From DT-110 sp030148525 (GTDB taxonomy: Bacteria > Bacteroidota > Bacteroidia > Chitinophagales > Saprospiraceae), in NCBI GenBank assembly GCA_965227445.1, contig OZ245751.1, forward strand, positions 6,324,001 through 6,388,000: a stretch of 64,000 bases of DNA. Direction: 5' to 3'. Each line of letters starts with the position of its first letter. Within the stretch, counting starts at the first letter, position 1. The notes beneath the pieces are model-generated. The model saw only the letters and a program-made list of their open reading frames with translations. It was not told the DNA's origin and made no database searches. Shown in pieces: positions 25,800 through 36,900 of this stretch. The position numbers and the translations under genes are program-made.

Positions 25800-28265
25800 C
25801 TACTCTTGAATATAGACTCGCTTCACTCTCGTGGCGATGCCCGCAAACAGTTCGTAGGGTATGGTTTGCAAAAGTTGCGCCATCTCGGAAACCGGCGCTT
25901 TTTCTCCGAAAATGACCATGGCGTCGCCGACCCTGACCTCGGGTAAATGCGTGACATCCACCATGCACATATCCATGCACACCTGCCCGATAATGGGAGC
26001 GGCTTGTCCGTGCCAGTACAAATGGTAGCGACCACGCCCGGCGGCTCTGGGCAATCCGTCGGCATAGCCGGCCGTCACCGTCGCCAGGGTCCGGGGATTA
26101 TCAGCCGGGTCGAGGCGGCCGTAGCCAACGGTTTCTCCTGCCGGAATCTGTTTCAATTGCGATACCGTGGCCCGGAAGGTCAGCACAGTTTGCAGGGGAC
26201 CGGGTGTCGTTTCACCCGGGTCGATGCCATAAATACCAATGCCCAAACGCACCATATCAAATTGGTATTGTGGAAATCGGCTAATGCCGCTGGTGTTGAG
26301 TACGTGTTGCCAGGGGCGATATCCAATCTGGTCGACAATCACCTCGTACAGTTGTTGAAACTGATCCACCTGACCGTGGGTGAATGCATCATCTTGCGGG
26401 CTGTCGCTGGCCGCTAAATGGGTGAATACGGATTGAATGTGGAATCGGCTGGCTTTCGCCAAAAAAGCCACCAGGGCCTCGATTTCGGGGGCCTGGAATC
26501 CCAGGCGGTGCATACCTGTATCCAGATTGAGGTGGATGGTCATGGTGCTTTCGCAAAAATCCAGGTACTCGTGCAGCGCCCGGGCCTGTTGCAGGGAGTA
26601 TACCTCGGGCTCCAGGCGGTAGCGGCGCATGGTTTCAAAAACGGCTTCTTCAGGGTTGAGCACCAGGATGGGTACTTGGATCCCGGCTTCCCGCAACTCC
26701 ACCCCCTCGTCGGCATAGGCCACCGCCAGGTAGTCTACGCCCTGGTGCTGTAACAGGCGGGCTACTTCCCGGCTTCCGCTACCGTAGGCAGCGGCCTTGA
26801 CCATGACCATCATCCGGGTACGCGGATGCAACAGGCGATGGTATTGGGTGAGGTTGTGCGCGAGGGCCGACAGATTAACTTCCAGCACTGTTTGGTGCAC
26901 CTGGCGCGCCAACCGGTCGCTGATGCGCTCAAAGGCAAAGGAACGCCCTCCCTTGAGCAGGATGATCTCATTGCGGAATGCATCGGTATCCAGCTGATCC
27001 AAAAAAGCCAGGGTATTGGGAAAAAAGGCGCTTGCCGTATTGCTGGTCAGGGCCTTTTCCAGACTTTGTAATTTGGTGCCGATGCCGATAAATCGGTGAA
27101 TGCGATGGGCATCAATGAGGTCTAGGATGCGTTGGTTCACCTCCGATTGCGAAAGCCCCGTTTGTTCCAGATCGGACAGGATCAGGGTGCGTGGTCGCTG
27201 CCCGGCTTGCTGGTCCAGGAAAGACAGGGCGTGTTCCAGACCGGTCAGGTCGTTATTGTAGCTGTCGTTAATGATGCGAGATTGGTGTACCCCTTCCCGT
27301 AAATCCAGCCGTAGAGGCAGGTGGCTTAGGGAACGCATACGCTGCGCAATGACGGCATCCGGAATGTCCAGGAACAATAACACGCACCAGCAGCTAATAG
27401 CGTTGTGCAGGGAGGCCGCATCGGCAAAGGGAATGGTCAGGCTGTGCCCGGTACCCTGGTAATCAGCCTCCAGTTGCAAGCCAGAGCCGGCCGGGCGAAT
27501 CGACCGGACGTACAAGTCTGCTTCGGGCCTGGTGGTGGACCAGCCCAGGGCTCGGCCGGAAAGTTGTTCTATTTCTTTCTGCACCAGCGGTTCGTCGGCG
27601 GGATATATGATGGTTTTTGCTTTCGCAAAAAGGAGGACCTTTTCGGCCACCTTATGGGCACGGCTTGGGAATCCCTGATCGTGGGCTGCTCCCAGCGTCG
27701 TAAATACGCCGATGTCCGGTTGGATGAGGGCGGCCAGTCGTTCCATCTCCCCTGGTTGGGAGATCCCGGCCTCAAAAATACCCAGCTGGTGATGTGGGCG
27801 CATTTGCCACAAGGAAAGGGGGACGCCAATTTGAGAGTTAAAACTGCGGGGGCTGCGAACGGTGCTGAAGTCCGGTTGTAGCAATTGCCCCAGCCATTCT
27901 TTGACGATGGTCTTGCCGTTGCTGCCCGTAATACCGATAACGGGATAGTCGAACAACTGCCGGTGTTGCCCGGCAAGGTACTGTAAAGCGTCCTGCGTAT
28001 TATCGACCCGTATGATCAGCACATCCGGAGCGGGCTGCTCCACCGGGCGATCGACTAAAAAGGACCGCACCCCCTGCCGGTAGGCGTGATCGATGAACAG
28101 ATGGCCGTCGGACCGGGTTCCCCGCAGCGCCACAAACAAACTACTCTGTGGCCGCCGGATCTGCCGGCTGTCGTACACCAGATCCGTGATCCAGGCGGTT
28201 GCCGGGCCCGTGGTCTCTTCGAGGTGAGGACCGAGCATTCGCTGGATGTCGGAGGAGGTGTACAT
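25800..28265 (-). CDS. murF-alr: Bifunctional UDP-MurNAc-tripeptide D-Ala-D-Ala ligase / alanine racemase
   Basis: 821 residues. Residues 1 to about 450 are MurF: substrate-binding start (DLVYDSRQIRRPQSSLFVAL), ATP P-loop GITGSNGKTIVKEW, FEAGISQPGEM and HDQGFPSRAHKVAEK. Residues about 455-821 are alanine racemase: LEVNLSALAHNL, the PLP-lysine motif MVKAAAYGSG, LNTSGISRFPQYQFDMVRLGIGIYG and the catalytic-tyrosine region AGYADGLPRAAGRG. The fused enzyme supplies D-alanine and adds D-Ala-D-Ala to the peptidoglycan precursor in the cytoplasm. Fusion of these two enzymes is known in Bacteroidota. A sense-oriented T-run/GNRA element (26451-26466) encodes FLAKA within the racemase half. Confidence 0.96.
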   Translation of the reverse strand: MYTSSDIQRMLGPHLEETTGPATAWITDLVYDSRQIRRPQSSLFVALRGTRSDGHLFIDHAYRQGVRSFLVDRPVEQPAPDVLIIRVDNTQDALQYLAGQHRQLFDYPVIGITGSNGKTIVKEWLGQLLQPDFSTVRSPRSFNSQIGVPLSLWQMRPHHQLGIFEAGISQPGEMERLAALIQPDIGVFTTLGAAHDQGFPSRAHKVAEKVLLFAKAKTIIYPADEPLVQKEIEQLSGRALGWSTTRPEADLYVRSIRPAGSGLQLEADYQGTGHSLTIPFADAASLHNAISCWCVLLFLDIPDAVIAQRMRSLSHLPLRLDLREGVHQSRIINDSYNNDLTGLEHALSFLDQQAGQRPRTLILSDLEQTGLSQSEVNQRILDLIDAHRIHRFIGIGTKLQSLEKALTSNTASAFFPNTLAFLDQLDTDAFRNEIILLKGGRSFAFERISDRLARQVHQTVLEVNLSALAHNLTQYHRLLHPRTRMMVMVKAAAYGSGSREVARLLQHQGVDYLAVAYADEGVELREAGIQVPILVLNPEEAVFETMRRYRLEPEVYSLQQARALHEYLDFCESTMTIHLNLDTGMHRLGFQAPEIEALVAFLAKASRFHIQSVFTHLAASDSPQDDAFTHGQVDQFQQLYEVIVDQIGYRPWQHVLNTSGISRFPQYQFDMVRLGIGIYGIDPGETTPGPLQTVLTFRATVSQLKQIPAGETVGYGRLDPADNPRTLATVTAGYADGLPRAAGRGRYHLYWHGQAAPIIGQVCMDMCMVDVTHLPEVRVGDAMVIFGEKAPVSEMAQLLQTIPYELFAGIATRVKRVYIQE

Positions 28266-28280
28266 GGTATATTATGGAGG

Positions 28281-28557
28281 TCGGTCCTCTAGTGCCGCGG
28301 ATCAATTATCTTTAAAGCTGATCGGTTTTTTGGACGGCGAACACATTGCGTACCTAACGGCACGCATCTCAACTTTTCCATTTACGTTTCTACCCATATT
28401 CAGCCCCTAAAGGGGCTTCTGCAGGGGGTCCCGTTAGGGACCAGATATGGGTAGAAATTATAATCGGATAAGCAAAAAACCGTGCCGTTAGGTACGGAAT
28501 ATAAGATTACATTTTCTTCGAAAGAAATAATCTTGAACCGCGGCACTACTGGACCGA
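28281..28557. repeat. Nested triple inverted-repeat element
   Basis: Outer arms 28281-28300/28538-28557 match at 18 of 20 bases; middle arms 28349-28364/28481-28496 are 16 bp perfect (CGTACCTAACGGCACG); inner arms 28387-28399/28445-28457 are 13 bp perfect (TTTCTACCCATAT). The centre holds two small hairpins, AGCCCC-TAAA-GGGGCT and GTCCC-GTTA-GGGAC. It fills the 372-bp gap between purD and murF-alr; no ORF is seen. It looks like a degenerate mobile or structured-RNA element. Confidence 0.85.
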
Positions 28558-28637
28558 CGAAATTAATGGTCAGTAGGGAGACCCGACGCAATTTAAGTTC
28601 GATCCATGGGTCTGACGCAATTCAGGGTCGGTCCGGC

Positions 28638-29951
28638 CTATCCTTCGCCCTTTTGGGCTCCGGCGGCCGGAGAAGGACCGCCTTCCAGGTCAAAACCAAT
28701 ATCCCGCCGGTAGTACTTCCCTTCGAAGTCGATCAGCTCGGCGTTGGCGTAGGATTGTTCCAGGGCCTGAGCCATGGTCTCTCCGAAGGAGGTAATGGCG
28801 ATCACGCGGCCACCATTGGTGACCACCTGGCCGTCAGACTCTTTGGTGCCGGCGTGAAAGACCAGGCTGTGCTCGGTTTTATCGAGTCCGGTAATCACCT
28901 TGCCCTTTTCGTAGGAGCCGGGATAGCCACCCGATACCAGAATGACGGTGGTGGCAAAGCGGGGGTCTTCCTGAATATTTACTTCAGCTAGTTTGCCTTC
29001 TTCCATGTGCATGAACAGCTCGACCAGGTCGTTGTGCAGGCGCGGCAGCACCACCTCGGTTTCGGGGTCACCCATGCGGCAATTGTATTCAATGACGTAG
29101 GGTTCGCCATCCACCAGTATCAGTCCCAGGAAAATAAAGCCCCGGTAAGTCAGCTTACGTTCCTGAATACCGCGGATGGTGGGCTTGATGATGCGGTCTT
29201 CCACCTTCTCCATAATGGTATCGGTCACGAAGGGCACGGGGGAAACGGCACCCATGCCGCCGGTATTCAGGCCGGTGTCCCCTTCGCCGATGCGTTTATA
29301 GTCTTTGGCGACCGGCAGCACCTGGTAATCCTTTCCGTCGGTAAGGACAAAGACCGAAAACTCAATCCCGTTGAGGAATTGCTCAATGACGATCTTCTCA
29401 CTGGCGGCCCCGAATTTGCCGTCGAGCATGGCCTCGAATTCCCGCTTGGCTTCCTCCTTATCGTTGAGGATGAGTACTCCTTTTCCGGCGGCCAGTCCAT
29501 CGGCTTTGAGGACGATGGGTGTGGGTTGCTGGTCGATGTAGTCCAGTCCTTCCCGGCGATCGCTGGCTGAGAATTCCCGGTAACCGGCGGTGGGGATATC
29601 GAACTCGGCCATAAATTTTTTGGCGAAAGCCTTACTACCCTCCAGCTGAGCTCCCTCACCCGACGGTCCGATCACGATAACGGATTGCAGTTCCGGGTCG
29701 GCCTGAAACGAATCGTAGATACCATCCACCAGCAGGGCCTCGGGGCCGACTACCACCATGTGTATTTGGTGATCGAGTACGGCCTGCCGGATATGCTCAA
29801 AGGTCTGGGCAGGCAGGTCGAGGTTGGTGCCGATGGCGGCGGTTCCGGCATTTCCGGGGGTGATAAACAGCTTGTCGCAATGGGTGCTTTGGGCCAGCTT
29901 CCAGGCGAAGGTATATTCGCGGCCCCCGCCACCCAATAGAAGGATGTTCAT
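28638..29951 (-). CDS. purD: Phosphoribosylamine-glycine ligase (GARS)
   Basis: 437 residues from the ATG at 29951 (MNILLLGGGGREYTFAWKL); the frame stays open further upstream but would run into ruvA, so this start is firm. ATP-grasp features: QSVIVIGPSGEGAQLEGSKA, KADGLAAGKGVLIL, GGMGAVSPVPF and EYNCRMGDPETEV. The enzyme makes glycinamide ribonucleotide in purine synthesis. The C-terminal tail after SYANAELIDFEGKYYRRDIG is Gly/Ala/Pro-rich (GPSPAAGAQKGEG) and unconserved. An antisense-oriented T-run/GNRA element lies at 29616-29631. Divergent from ruvA. Confidence 0.97.
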   Translation of the reverse strand: MNILLLGGGGREYTFAWKLAQSTHCDKLFITPGNAGTAAIGTNLDLPAQTFEHIRQAVLDHQIHMVVVGPEALLVDGIYDSFQADPELQSVIVIGPSGEGAQLEGSKAFAKKFMAEFDIPTAGYREFSASDRREGLDYIDQQPTPIVLKADGLAAGKGVLILNDKEEAKREFEAMLDGKFGAASEKIVIEQFLNGIEFSVFVLTDGKDYQVLPVAKDYKRIGEGDTGLNTGGMGAVSPVPFVTDTIMEKVEDRIIKPTIRGIQERKLTYRGFIFLGLILVDGEPYVIEYNCRMGDPETEVVLPRLHNDLVELFMHMEEGKLAEVNIQEDPRFATTVILVSGGYPGSYEKGKVITGLDKTEHSLVFHAGTKESDGQVVTNGGRVIAITSFGETMAQALEQSYANAELIDFEGKYYRRDIGFDLEGGPSPAAGAQKGEG

Positions 29952-29968
29952 ACGGTCAAGTTTTCGCG

Positions 29969-30025
29969 CAAAGGTAAGTAAATCAGGGGTTGTTTTCCGC
30001 AATACAAGCAGAAGCACTACTTTTG
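29969..30025. promoter_or_regulatory. Divergent purD/ruvA promoter region
   Basis: The minus strand carries TACCTTTG (29969-29976) for purD with a TTG 23 bp further out (slightly long spacing), and the plus strand TACTTTTG (30018-30025) 22 bp before ruvA. Both match TAnnTTTG; the -33 boxes are poor. Confidence 0.45.
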
Positions 30026-30047
30026 GGAGAATTTTGAAACCAAGGAC

Positions 30048-30638
30048 ATGATAAGCTACATCAAGGGAGCCATTACCTTTAAGAATCCCGCCTTCCTGAT
30101 TGTGGAGACCGGCGGCATTGGATACCATGTCCATATCAGCCTGCATACCTACGCTCAGATCGAGCCGCTGGAGCAGGTGAAGATACTGGTCCACGAGCAT
30201 ATTAAGGAGGATAGCCGGACCCTATACGGCTTTGCCGACGAAGCGGAGCGGCAGCTTTTCCGGCAGGTTATCTCCGTATCGGGGATTGGTCCGGCCACCG
30301 CTCAGGTATTATTTTCCTCCCTAAAACCCGAGGAAGTGCGCGCTGCAATCATCGGTGAACAAGTGGCAGCTTTTAAGCAAGTAAAGGGTATTGGCCCCAA
30401 GACAGCCAAGCGGATAATTCTGGATTTAAAAGACAAATTGCTCAAAGATGGCGGGCCGAATGACATTAGTTTGCCCGTCGAGGACAATACCATGCGCGAA
30501 GAGGCGTTATCAGCTCTAGTTGCATTAGGTTTTAATAAGATCGCGGTTCAAAAGGCGTTGAATAAAGCCCTGAGGGCTCAACCTTCTCCGACCAGCGCTG
30601 AGGACCTGATCAAACAAGCTTTGAGAGAACTGTCTTAG
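30048..30638 (+). CDS. ruvA: Holliday junction branch-migration protein RuvA
   Basis: 196 residues, normal length. The N-terminal OB fold (MISYIKGAITFKNPAFLIVE, GIGYHVHISL) is followed by two helix-hairpin-helix motifs (VSGIGPATAQVLF near 78 and VKGIGPKTAKRIILDLKDKL near 110) and the C-terminal RuvB-binding domain (EEALSALVALGFNKIAVQKA). RuvA tetramers hold the junction for RuvB-driven migration. Its position directly before sprA is a conserved arrangement in Bacteroidota. Confidence 0.97.
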   Translation: MISYIKGAITFKNPAFLIVETGGIGYHVHISLHTYAQIEPLEQVKILVHEHIKEDSRTLYGFADEAERQLFRQVISVSGIGPATAQVLFSSLKPEEVRAAIIGEQVAAFKQVKGIGPKTAKRIILDLKDKLLKDGGPNDISLPVEDNTMREEALSALVALGFNKIAVQKALNKALRAQPSPTSAEDLIKQALRELS

Positions 30639-30729
30639 GGAAAGCGATCTATGCTTTCCATATCCCGGAAACGAGTTTGGACCAACAAAATCCCCCACAG
30701 GGGATTACACCCCTTTTGGAGTACTGGTA

Positions 30730-30746
30730 TTTTTTTGGCGAAAGCC
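30730..30746 (+). repeat. T-run GNRA mini-hairpin element
   Basis: Seven T followed by GGCGAAAGCC, in the 359-bp ruvA-sprA gap (30639-30997). Apart from this element I see nothing definite in that gap. Confidence 0.7.
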
Positions 30747-30997
30747 ACATACTGAACCGTACTCCAAAAAACGTTAAGATTTTCTTAAGGAGTAAAATCA
30801 TCCGGGAGCATGCGTTTCCGATACATAGCAAACAGGAAGGAGTCTGGACTACGAAATCCGTTTGCGTCGATTAAACCCGGTTCGCACTGCGACCCCTTCA
30901 TCCTACAACTTGATTTGAGAACCAAACATATGTGCCGGTTCAGGAGCGGCGATTTTAGCGCTGACCGGCATTGAGGAAATCCCATGGAGTGCTGCTT

Positions 30998-33900
30998 ATG
31001 ACAAGGACTACTATTGTATTGTGCCTGACGAGCGTCTTTTGCGCCCTGACTGTGCTGACGGCTCGTACCGGCAACAGCCTGAACGAGGACCCCTACGCAC
31101 CCGCCTACGTACAGGCGGACACCATCCCCCTCAAGGACCGGACCGGGGACTTTATTTCCGAACCGCCCACCAACCCTTTCGATCTTAAGGACCCGGGGTC
31201 CATCGAGCGGACCGTGGAGTACGATCCCGAGACCGGCCGCTACATCGTAACGGAGCGGATCGGGGAGTTTAACTTCCGCCCGCCTACCTACCTTACTTTT
31301 GACGAATACCTGGAATACCGCAAAAAGCAGGAGGAAAACTCCTACTTCCGTCAACTGGCGGGGATCGAAGGAGAAGAGGGCGGTTCGAGTCTCGACCCCC
31401 TCGCGAAAATGGATATTGAAAGCAGCCTGGTCGACCGCCTCTTCGGAGGTACGACCGTCGATATACGGCCGCAGGGTAATATCGACCTCACCTTCGGGGG
31501 TGACTACCAACGGGTCGATAACCCCATCCTGACCGAGCGACAGCGAACTACGGGGGGCTTCGATTTCGATATGAACATTCAGATGAACGTGACGGGTAAG
31601 ATCGGGGAAAAGCTGAACCTGAGTACCAATTACAATACCAATGCCACCTTCGATTTCGATAACCAGATCAAGCTGAACTATAATTCGGACCTCTTCAGTG
31701 AGGATGAAATACTGAAAAAGATCGAGGCCGGAAACGTTTCTCTGCCACTGCGGGGAACCCTGATCCAGGGAGCCCAAAGCCTTTTCGGGTTAAAAACGGA
31801 GCTGCAATTCGGGCGCCTCTACCTGACGGCCATTGCTTCCCAACAGCAGTCGCAGCAGGAAAATATCCAGATCGAGGGCGGAGCCCAATTGCAGGAGTTT
31901 GAAGTGAAGGCCGATGAATACGATGAAAACCGGCACTTCTTCCTGACCCACTACAACCGGGAGACCTTTGAATTTGCTCTGGGGAATATGCCCCAGATCC
32001 GGTCACTCTTCAAGATCGAAAATATCGAGGTGTGGATCACCAACGATCGGAACGAGGTAGATAATGTGCGCGATATCGTGGCCTTTGCCGACTTGGGGGA
32101 ATCCGAGAACCTGACTACCGAATCGGTAAACCGAAACCCCAACGGACCGACGGATTTTCGCGGCAACCCACTACCCGATAACAGTGCCAACGATCTGTAC
32201 GGACGCCTGCTCAACAACCCGGGGGTTCGCGAGATCGACCAGGCAGTCTCGATACTACAATCCGGCCAGTTTGGTATGCAGCAATCTACTGATTTCGAAA
32301 AAATTAGTGCCCGTAAACTGCGCCCTTCGGAGTATAATATCCATCCGGAACTGGGGTATATCTCCCTGAACGTGAATGTACAGCCCGACCAGGTGGTGGG
32401 GGTGGCCTTCCAATACTCCTACAACGGTAAGAACTACAAAGTCGGTGAGTTATCGATCAACCAGGAGAGTGCCGAGCCCGACTCCTCCCTCAATGTGCTC
32501 TTCGTGAAAATGCTGAAGAGTACCACCCAGCGTACCACCGATCCCACCTGGGATCTGATGATGAAGAATATTTACTCCATTGGTGCTTTCCGGGTCGATC
32601 GTAACGATTTCCAGCTGAATGTTTTTTACGAAGATCCGGGGCAAGGCGACAAGCGTTTCCTGCCCGAAACCAACCTGGCCGGCCAACCCTTGCTGCGCGT
32701 ATTCAACCTGGACCAACTGAACGTTCAGGGGGATCCGCAGCCCGACGGGGTGTTTGACTTTATTCCCGGCCTGACCATCAACCTGAACAACGGCCGCATT
32801 ATGTTCCCCGTTTTGGAGCCTTTTGGCGAAAGCCTGGCCGAACAAATCGAGGATCCGGCTTTGGAAGAGAAATACGTGTATCAGGAATTGTACGACTCCA
32901 CCGTATTCCTGGCGCGTGAGTTCGCCGAAAAGAACCGCTACGTGATCCGGGGTAGTTACAAATCGAGTGTGACCTCCGAAATATCGCTGGGAGCCTTTAA
33001 TATTCCACCGGGATCGGTGCGGGTAACGGCGGGCGGGCAGCTGCTGCGCGAAGGCGTAGACTACGAGATCGATTACAACATCGGTCGGGTCCGCATCCTG
33101 AACGATGCCATCCTGAATTCCGGAGTGCCGGTGAATGTGAGTTTTGAGGACAATACGCTTTTCGGATTCCAGACCAAGAGTATGTTTGGGTTACGAGCCG
33201 ATTATCGCATCGATGAGAACTTCAACATCGGCGGTACGGTGCTGAAGCTCTTCGAGCGTCCGTTCACTCAGAAAGTTAATATCGGGGACGACCCCATCAA
33301 TAATACCATCTACGGTCTCGATATGAACCTGAGCCGGGATGCGCCCTGGCTGACCAAAGCCGTGGATGCGATTCCGGGTCTTTCGACTAAGGCCCCATCC
33401 AATATTACGGTGAGTGCCGAGGGAGCCTGGTTAAAACCGGGGCACTCCCGGGCCATTAACCAGACCCGCGACGATCAGGGGGGAGTGGTAATGATCGACG
33501 ATTTTGAGGGTAGTGCCAGTAGCTTTGACCTGCGTCAGCCGGTACTGAACTGGTACCTGGCCTCAGTGCCCCAAAATAACGATCCACGCAACGGTATTGT
33601 CTTTGAGGAAAGCCAACTGGTCAACGATCGGCGCTCCAACGCCAACCGAGCCAAGATGAGCTGGTACCGCATCGACCAATCCGCACGCAGTGGTCAGGAT
33701 CAGGATAACCCCTACACGCGACAGATCGCGCAGGAGGAGGTATTCCCCAATGCACAGATCCCCCCCGATCAGTTACCCAATATTCAGACCCTTGACTTAT
33801 CCTACTTCCCCGATGAGCGGGGCCCCTACAACTTCGATACGCCCGATGGATTCCCCGGATTCACGAGTGGGGTACGCATCGAAGGACAGGATATTAAATT

Positions 33901-36900
33901 GCGCGATCCCGAAACCCGCTGGGCGGGTATCATGCGCGCCCTGAACACTAACGATTTCCAGACAGCCAATATCGAATTCCTGGAATTCTGGGTGATGTCG
34001 CCCTTCCTCGATCCCGACGACCCCATGTCCCCGGCCGACGACAGGGACGAAAAGCAGGGTACCCTCTACATCAACCTGGGTAATATTTCGGAAGATATCA
34101 TGCGGGACTCCCGTAAATTCTTTGAGAACGGACTGCCGGGACCGATCAACCCCAATCGACGGGTGGATACCACCAATCTGTCGGTCGTGCCCATCGGCCA
34201 GCAGATCACACAGGCATTTGATAACGATGAGGAGACCCGCCGCCTGCAAGACGTTGGTCTGGACGGGATGGATGACGAGGCCGAGCGTCGCGAATACGCT
34301 GATTACCTGCAAGCCCTCGCGGCGGCCAACCCCATTGCGGCCGAAGCCATCGCCCAGGATCCTTCGGGGGACAACTTCCGCTACTACCGCGACGAGAGCT
34401 TTACCGGGCAGGACGGCATCCTGACCCGCTACCGGGACTTCAATAATCCACAGGGCAACTCCCGCTCCAATACGGGCTCCAACCAGTTGAGTTCGGCCAC
34501 CAATATTCCCGATGCGGAAGATCTGAACCGGGACAACACCCTGAACGAGACGGAATCCTATTTCCAATACGCCATACCACTCTTCTACAATCCAACTAAT
34601 CCGCGGGAAATCGACCAGAACCGGACCCCCTATATTACCGACCGGGTGGTGAGCCCCGACGGTGAGCGGATCTGGTACCGCTTCCGTGTGCCGCTCGACG
34701 GACCCAATAAACGGTCGGTGGGTGGTATTCGCGATTTCCGGTCGATCCGCTTTATGCGGATGTTCATGACGGGTTTCGAAGCCCAGACGACCCTGCGTTT
34801 TGCCCGCCTGGAACTGGTGCGTAACCAGTGGCGGCGCTACGGGCAGGAGCTTTCGGAGGAAACGAATATCCCCTGTGATGCAACGACGACCTTCGACGTG
34901 GATGCCCTGAATATTGAGGAAAACAGCAATCGCCAGCCCTTCAATTATGTTTTGCCGGAAGGCATACAGCGGGAGCAATCACTGGGTGTCTTCAACAACC
35001 TGCAAAACGAGCAATCGCTCCTGATGAGCATCGCCGGTCTGTGTGAAGGGGAAGAGAAGGCCGTATTCCGGAATATCGAAATGGACTTCCGGGTCTACGA
35101 GCGGCTGAAGATGTTTGTCCACGCCGAAGCCCTGGAAGGCATTAACCTCGACGACGGGGACGTGACGGTCTTCGTGCGCCTGGGTAGCGACTTCAAGAAC
35201 AATTATTACGAGTACGAAATACCCATGACCCTGTCCAGTGAGCAGCGACTGCCACCGGATTCCCGGACCCGGGATTATAAACTGGAAGTGTGGCGGCCCG
35301 ACAACGACGTAGATATTGACCTCAGCAACCTGAAGGACGCCAAGTTGCGACGCAATGACCAGGGGGTTGGCCTCGGGGAAGTCTATCAGGAAGTGCAGGC
35401 TGAGAATGAATTTGGCAAGCAGCATATCATTCGGGTAAAGGGTAACCCCAACCTGGGGCAGGTGAAGATCGCCATGATCGGGGTGCGCAATCCCGTAGGC
35501 GGAGAAAGCTCGCCCATTAATACGGAAGTGTGGCTAAACGAGCTGCGCCTGACCGGTCTGGACGAGCGGGGTGGTGCTGCAGCCGTTGGCCGGATCGATA
35601 TGCAGCTCGCTGATTTTGGTAGTGTGACGCTGGCCGGTAATATTTCCAGCATTGGCTTTGGTGCGCTCGACCAAAAGGTACAGGAGCGTCAGCGGGAGCG
35701 CATCACCGGGTACGACCTGGCGGCTAACTTCCAGCTGGGACAATTCTTTCCCGAAAACTGGGGTGTTCGCCTGCCGTTTTACGGTCAATTATCGAATACC
35801 ACCGAGTCTCCCGAATACGACCCCTTCGATGAGGACGTGCGGGTAACGGAGAAAATATCGCGGGCGGATAATGCCCAGGAACGGGATTCGATACGCAATG
35901 TCACCCAGGAAAGTACAACCATCAAGAGTTTCAACTTCACCAATGTGCGGAAAGAGCGCACGGGTAATGCCAGTAAACCCAAACCCTGGGATGTGGAGAA
36001 CTTCAGTGTCTCCTACGGTTATACCGAACAGGAACGCAAGGACCCGCTCATCGAGTTCGACCGGCAGGAACGGCATACGGGAGGGCTGGATTACAGCTTT
36101 AGCCGGCAGGTGAACTACGTAGAGCCCTTCAAGGGGATCAATTCCAAATTCCTGGAATTACTGTCGCAGTTCAACTTCAATCCGCTGCCGAATACCTTCA
36201 ATTTCAGCACCCAGCTCGACCGGGAGATTAACCAGACCCGGTACCGGTTCACTGGTTTGGAGGACAAGTTCAATACGTTTTTCAATAAACAATTCCGGTG
36301 GGATCGCAACTATACCATGCAATGGGATCTGACGCGGTCGCTGAATATTAGCTTTAACGCAACGAACCAGGCGGTTATCGACGAGCCGAACGAGTTCGAT
36401 ATTATCGATAGCATCGGCGGAGATATTACCCTGAACGAAGCCATTCAGGTACGTCGTGATTCCGTGTGGGAAAACCTGAAGGATTTCGGGCGTACCAAAA
36501 ACTACCAGCATTCCTTCACCGTCAATTACGAAGCGCCGCTGCGGTATATTCCGGGCCTTGACTTCATCAGTTTGAGCGGTCGCTACACTGGTAACTTCGG
36601 TTGGACGGCAGCTGCGCTCAATACCGATTCCCTGGGCAATGTGATACAAAACGGACAGGACTATCAGATCAATGCGGATCTGAACTTTGAGACCCTGTAC
36701 AATAAGATACCGTACCTGGCCAAGATCAATCGAGGGAGTCAGCCCTCGGCCAGCCAACGGCGGGGGCGTACTCCGAGGAATAACAACAATAACCAGGGCG
36801 GGGATGAGAATGAGGAACGCGAAATAACCACCTTCGAGAAGGTGTTGATCCGACCGCTGATGTCGTTGCGCAATGCGAGGTTTAATTACTCGGAGGTCTG

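Noticed and set aside
30785..31777. Minus-strand frame of 330 codons over the sprA start
   Set aside because: It overlaps the signal-peptide end of sprA and has neither signal peptide nor motif.
33797..34978. Minus-strand frame of 393 codons inside sprA
   Set aside because: sprA is continuous across it and well conserved; the antisense product has no domain.
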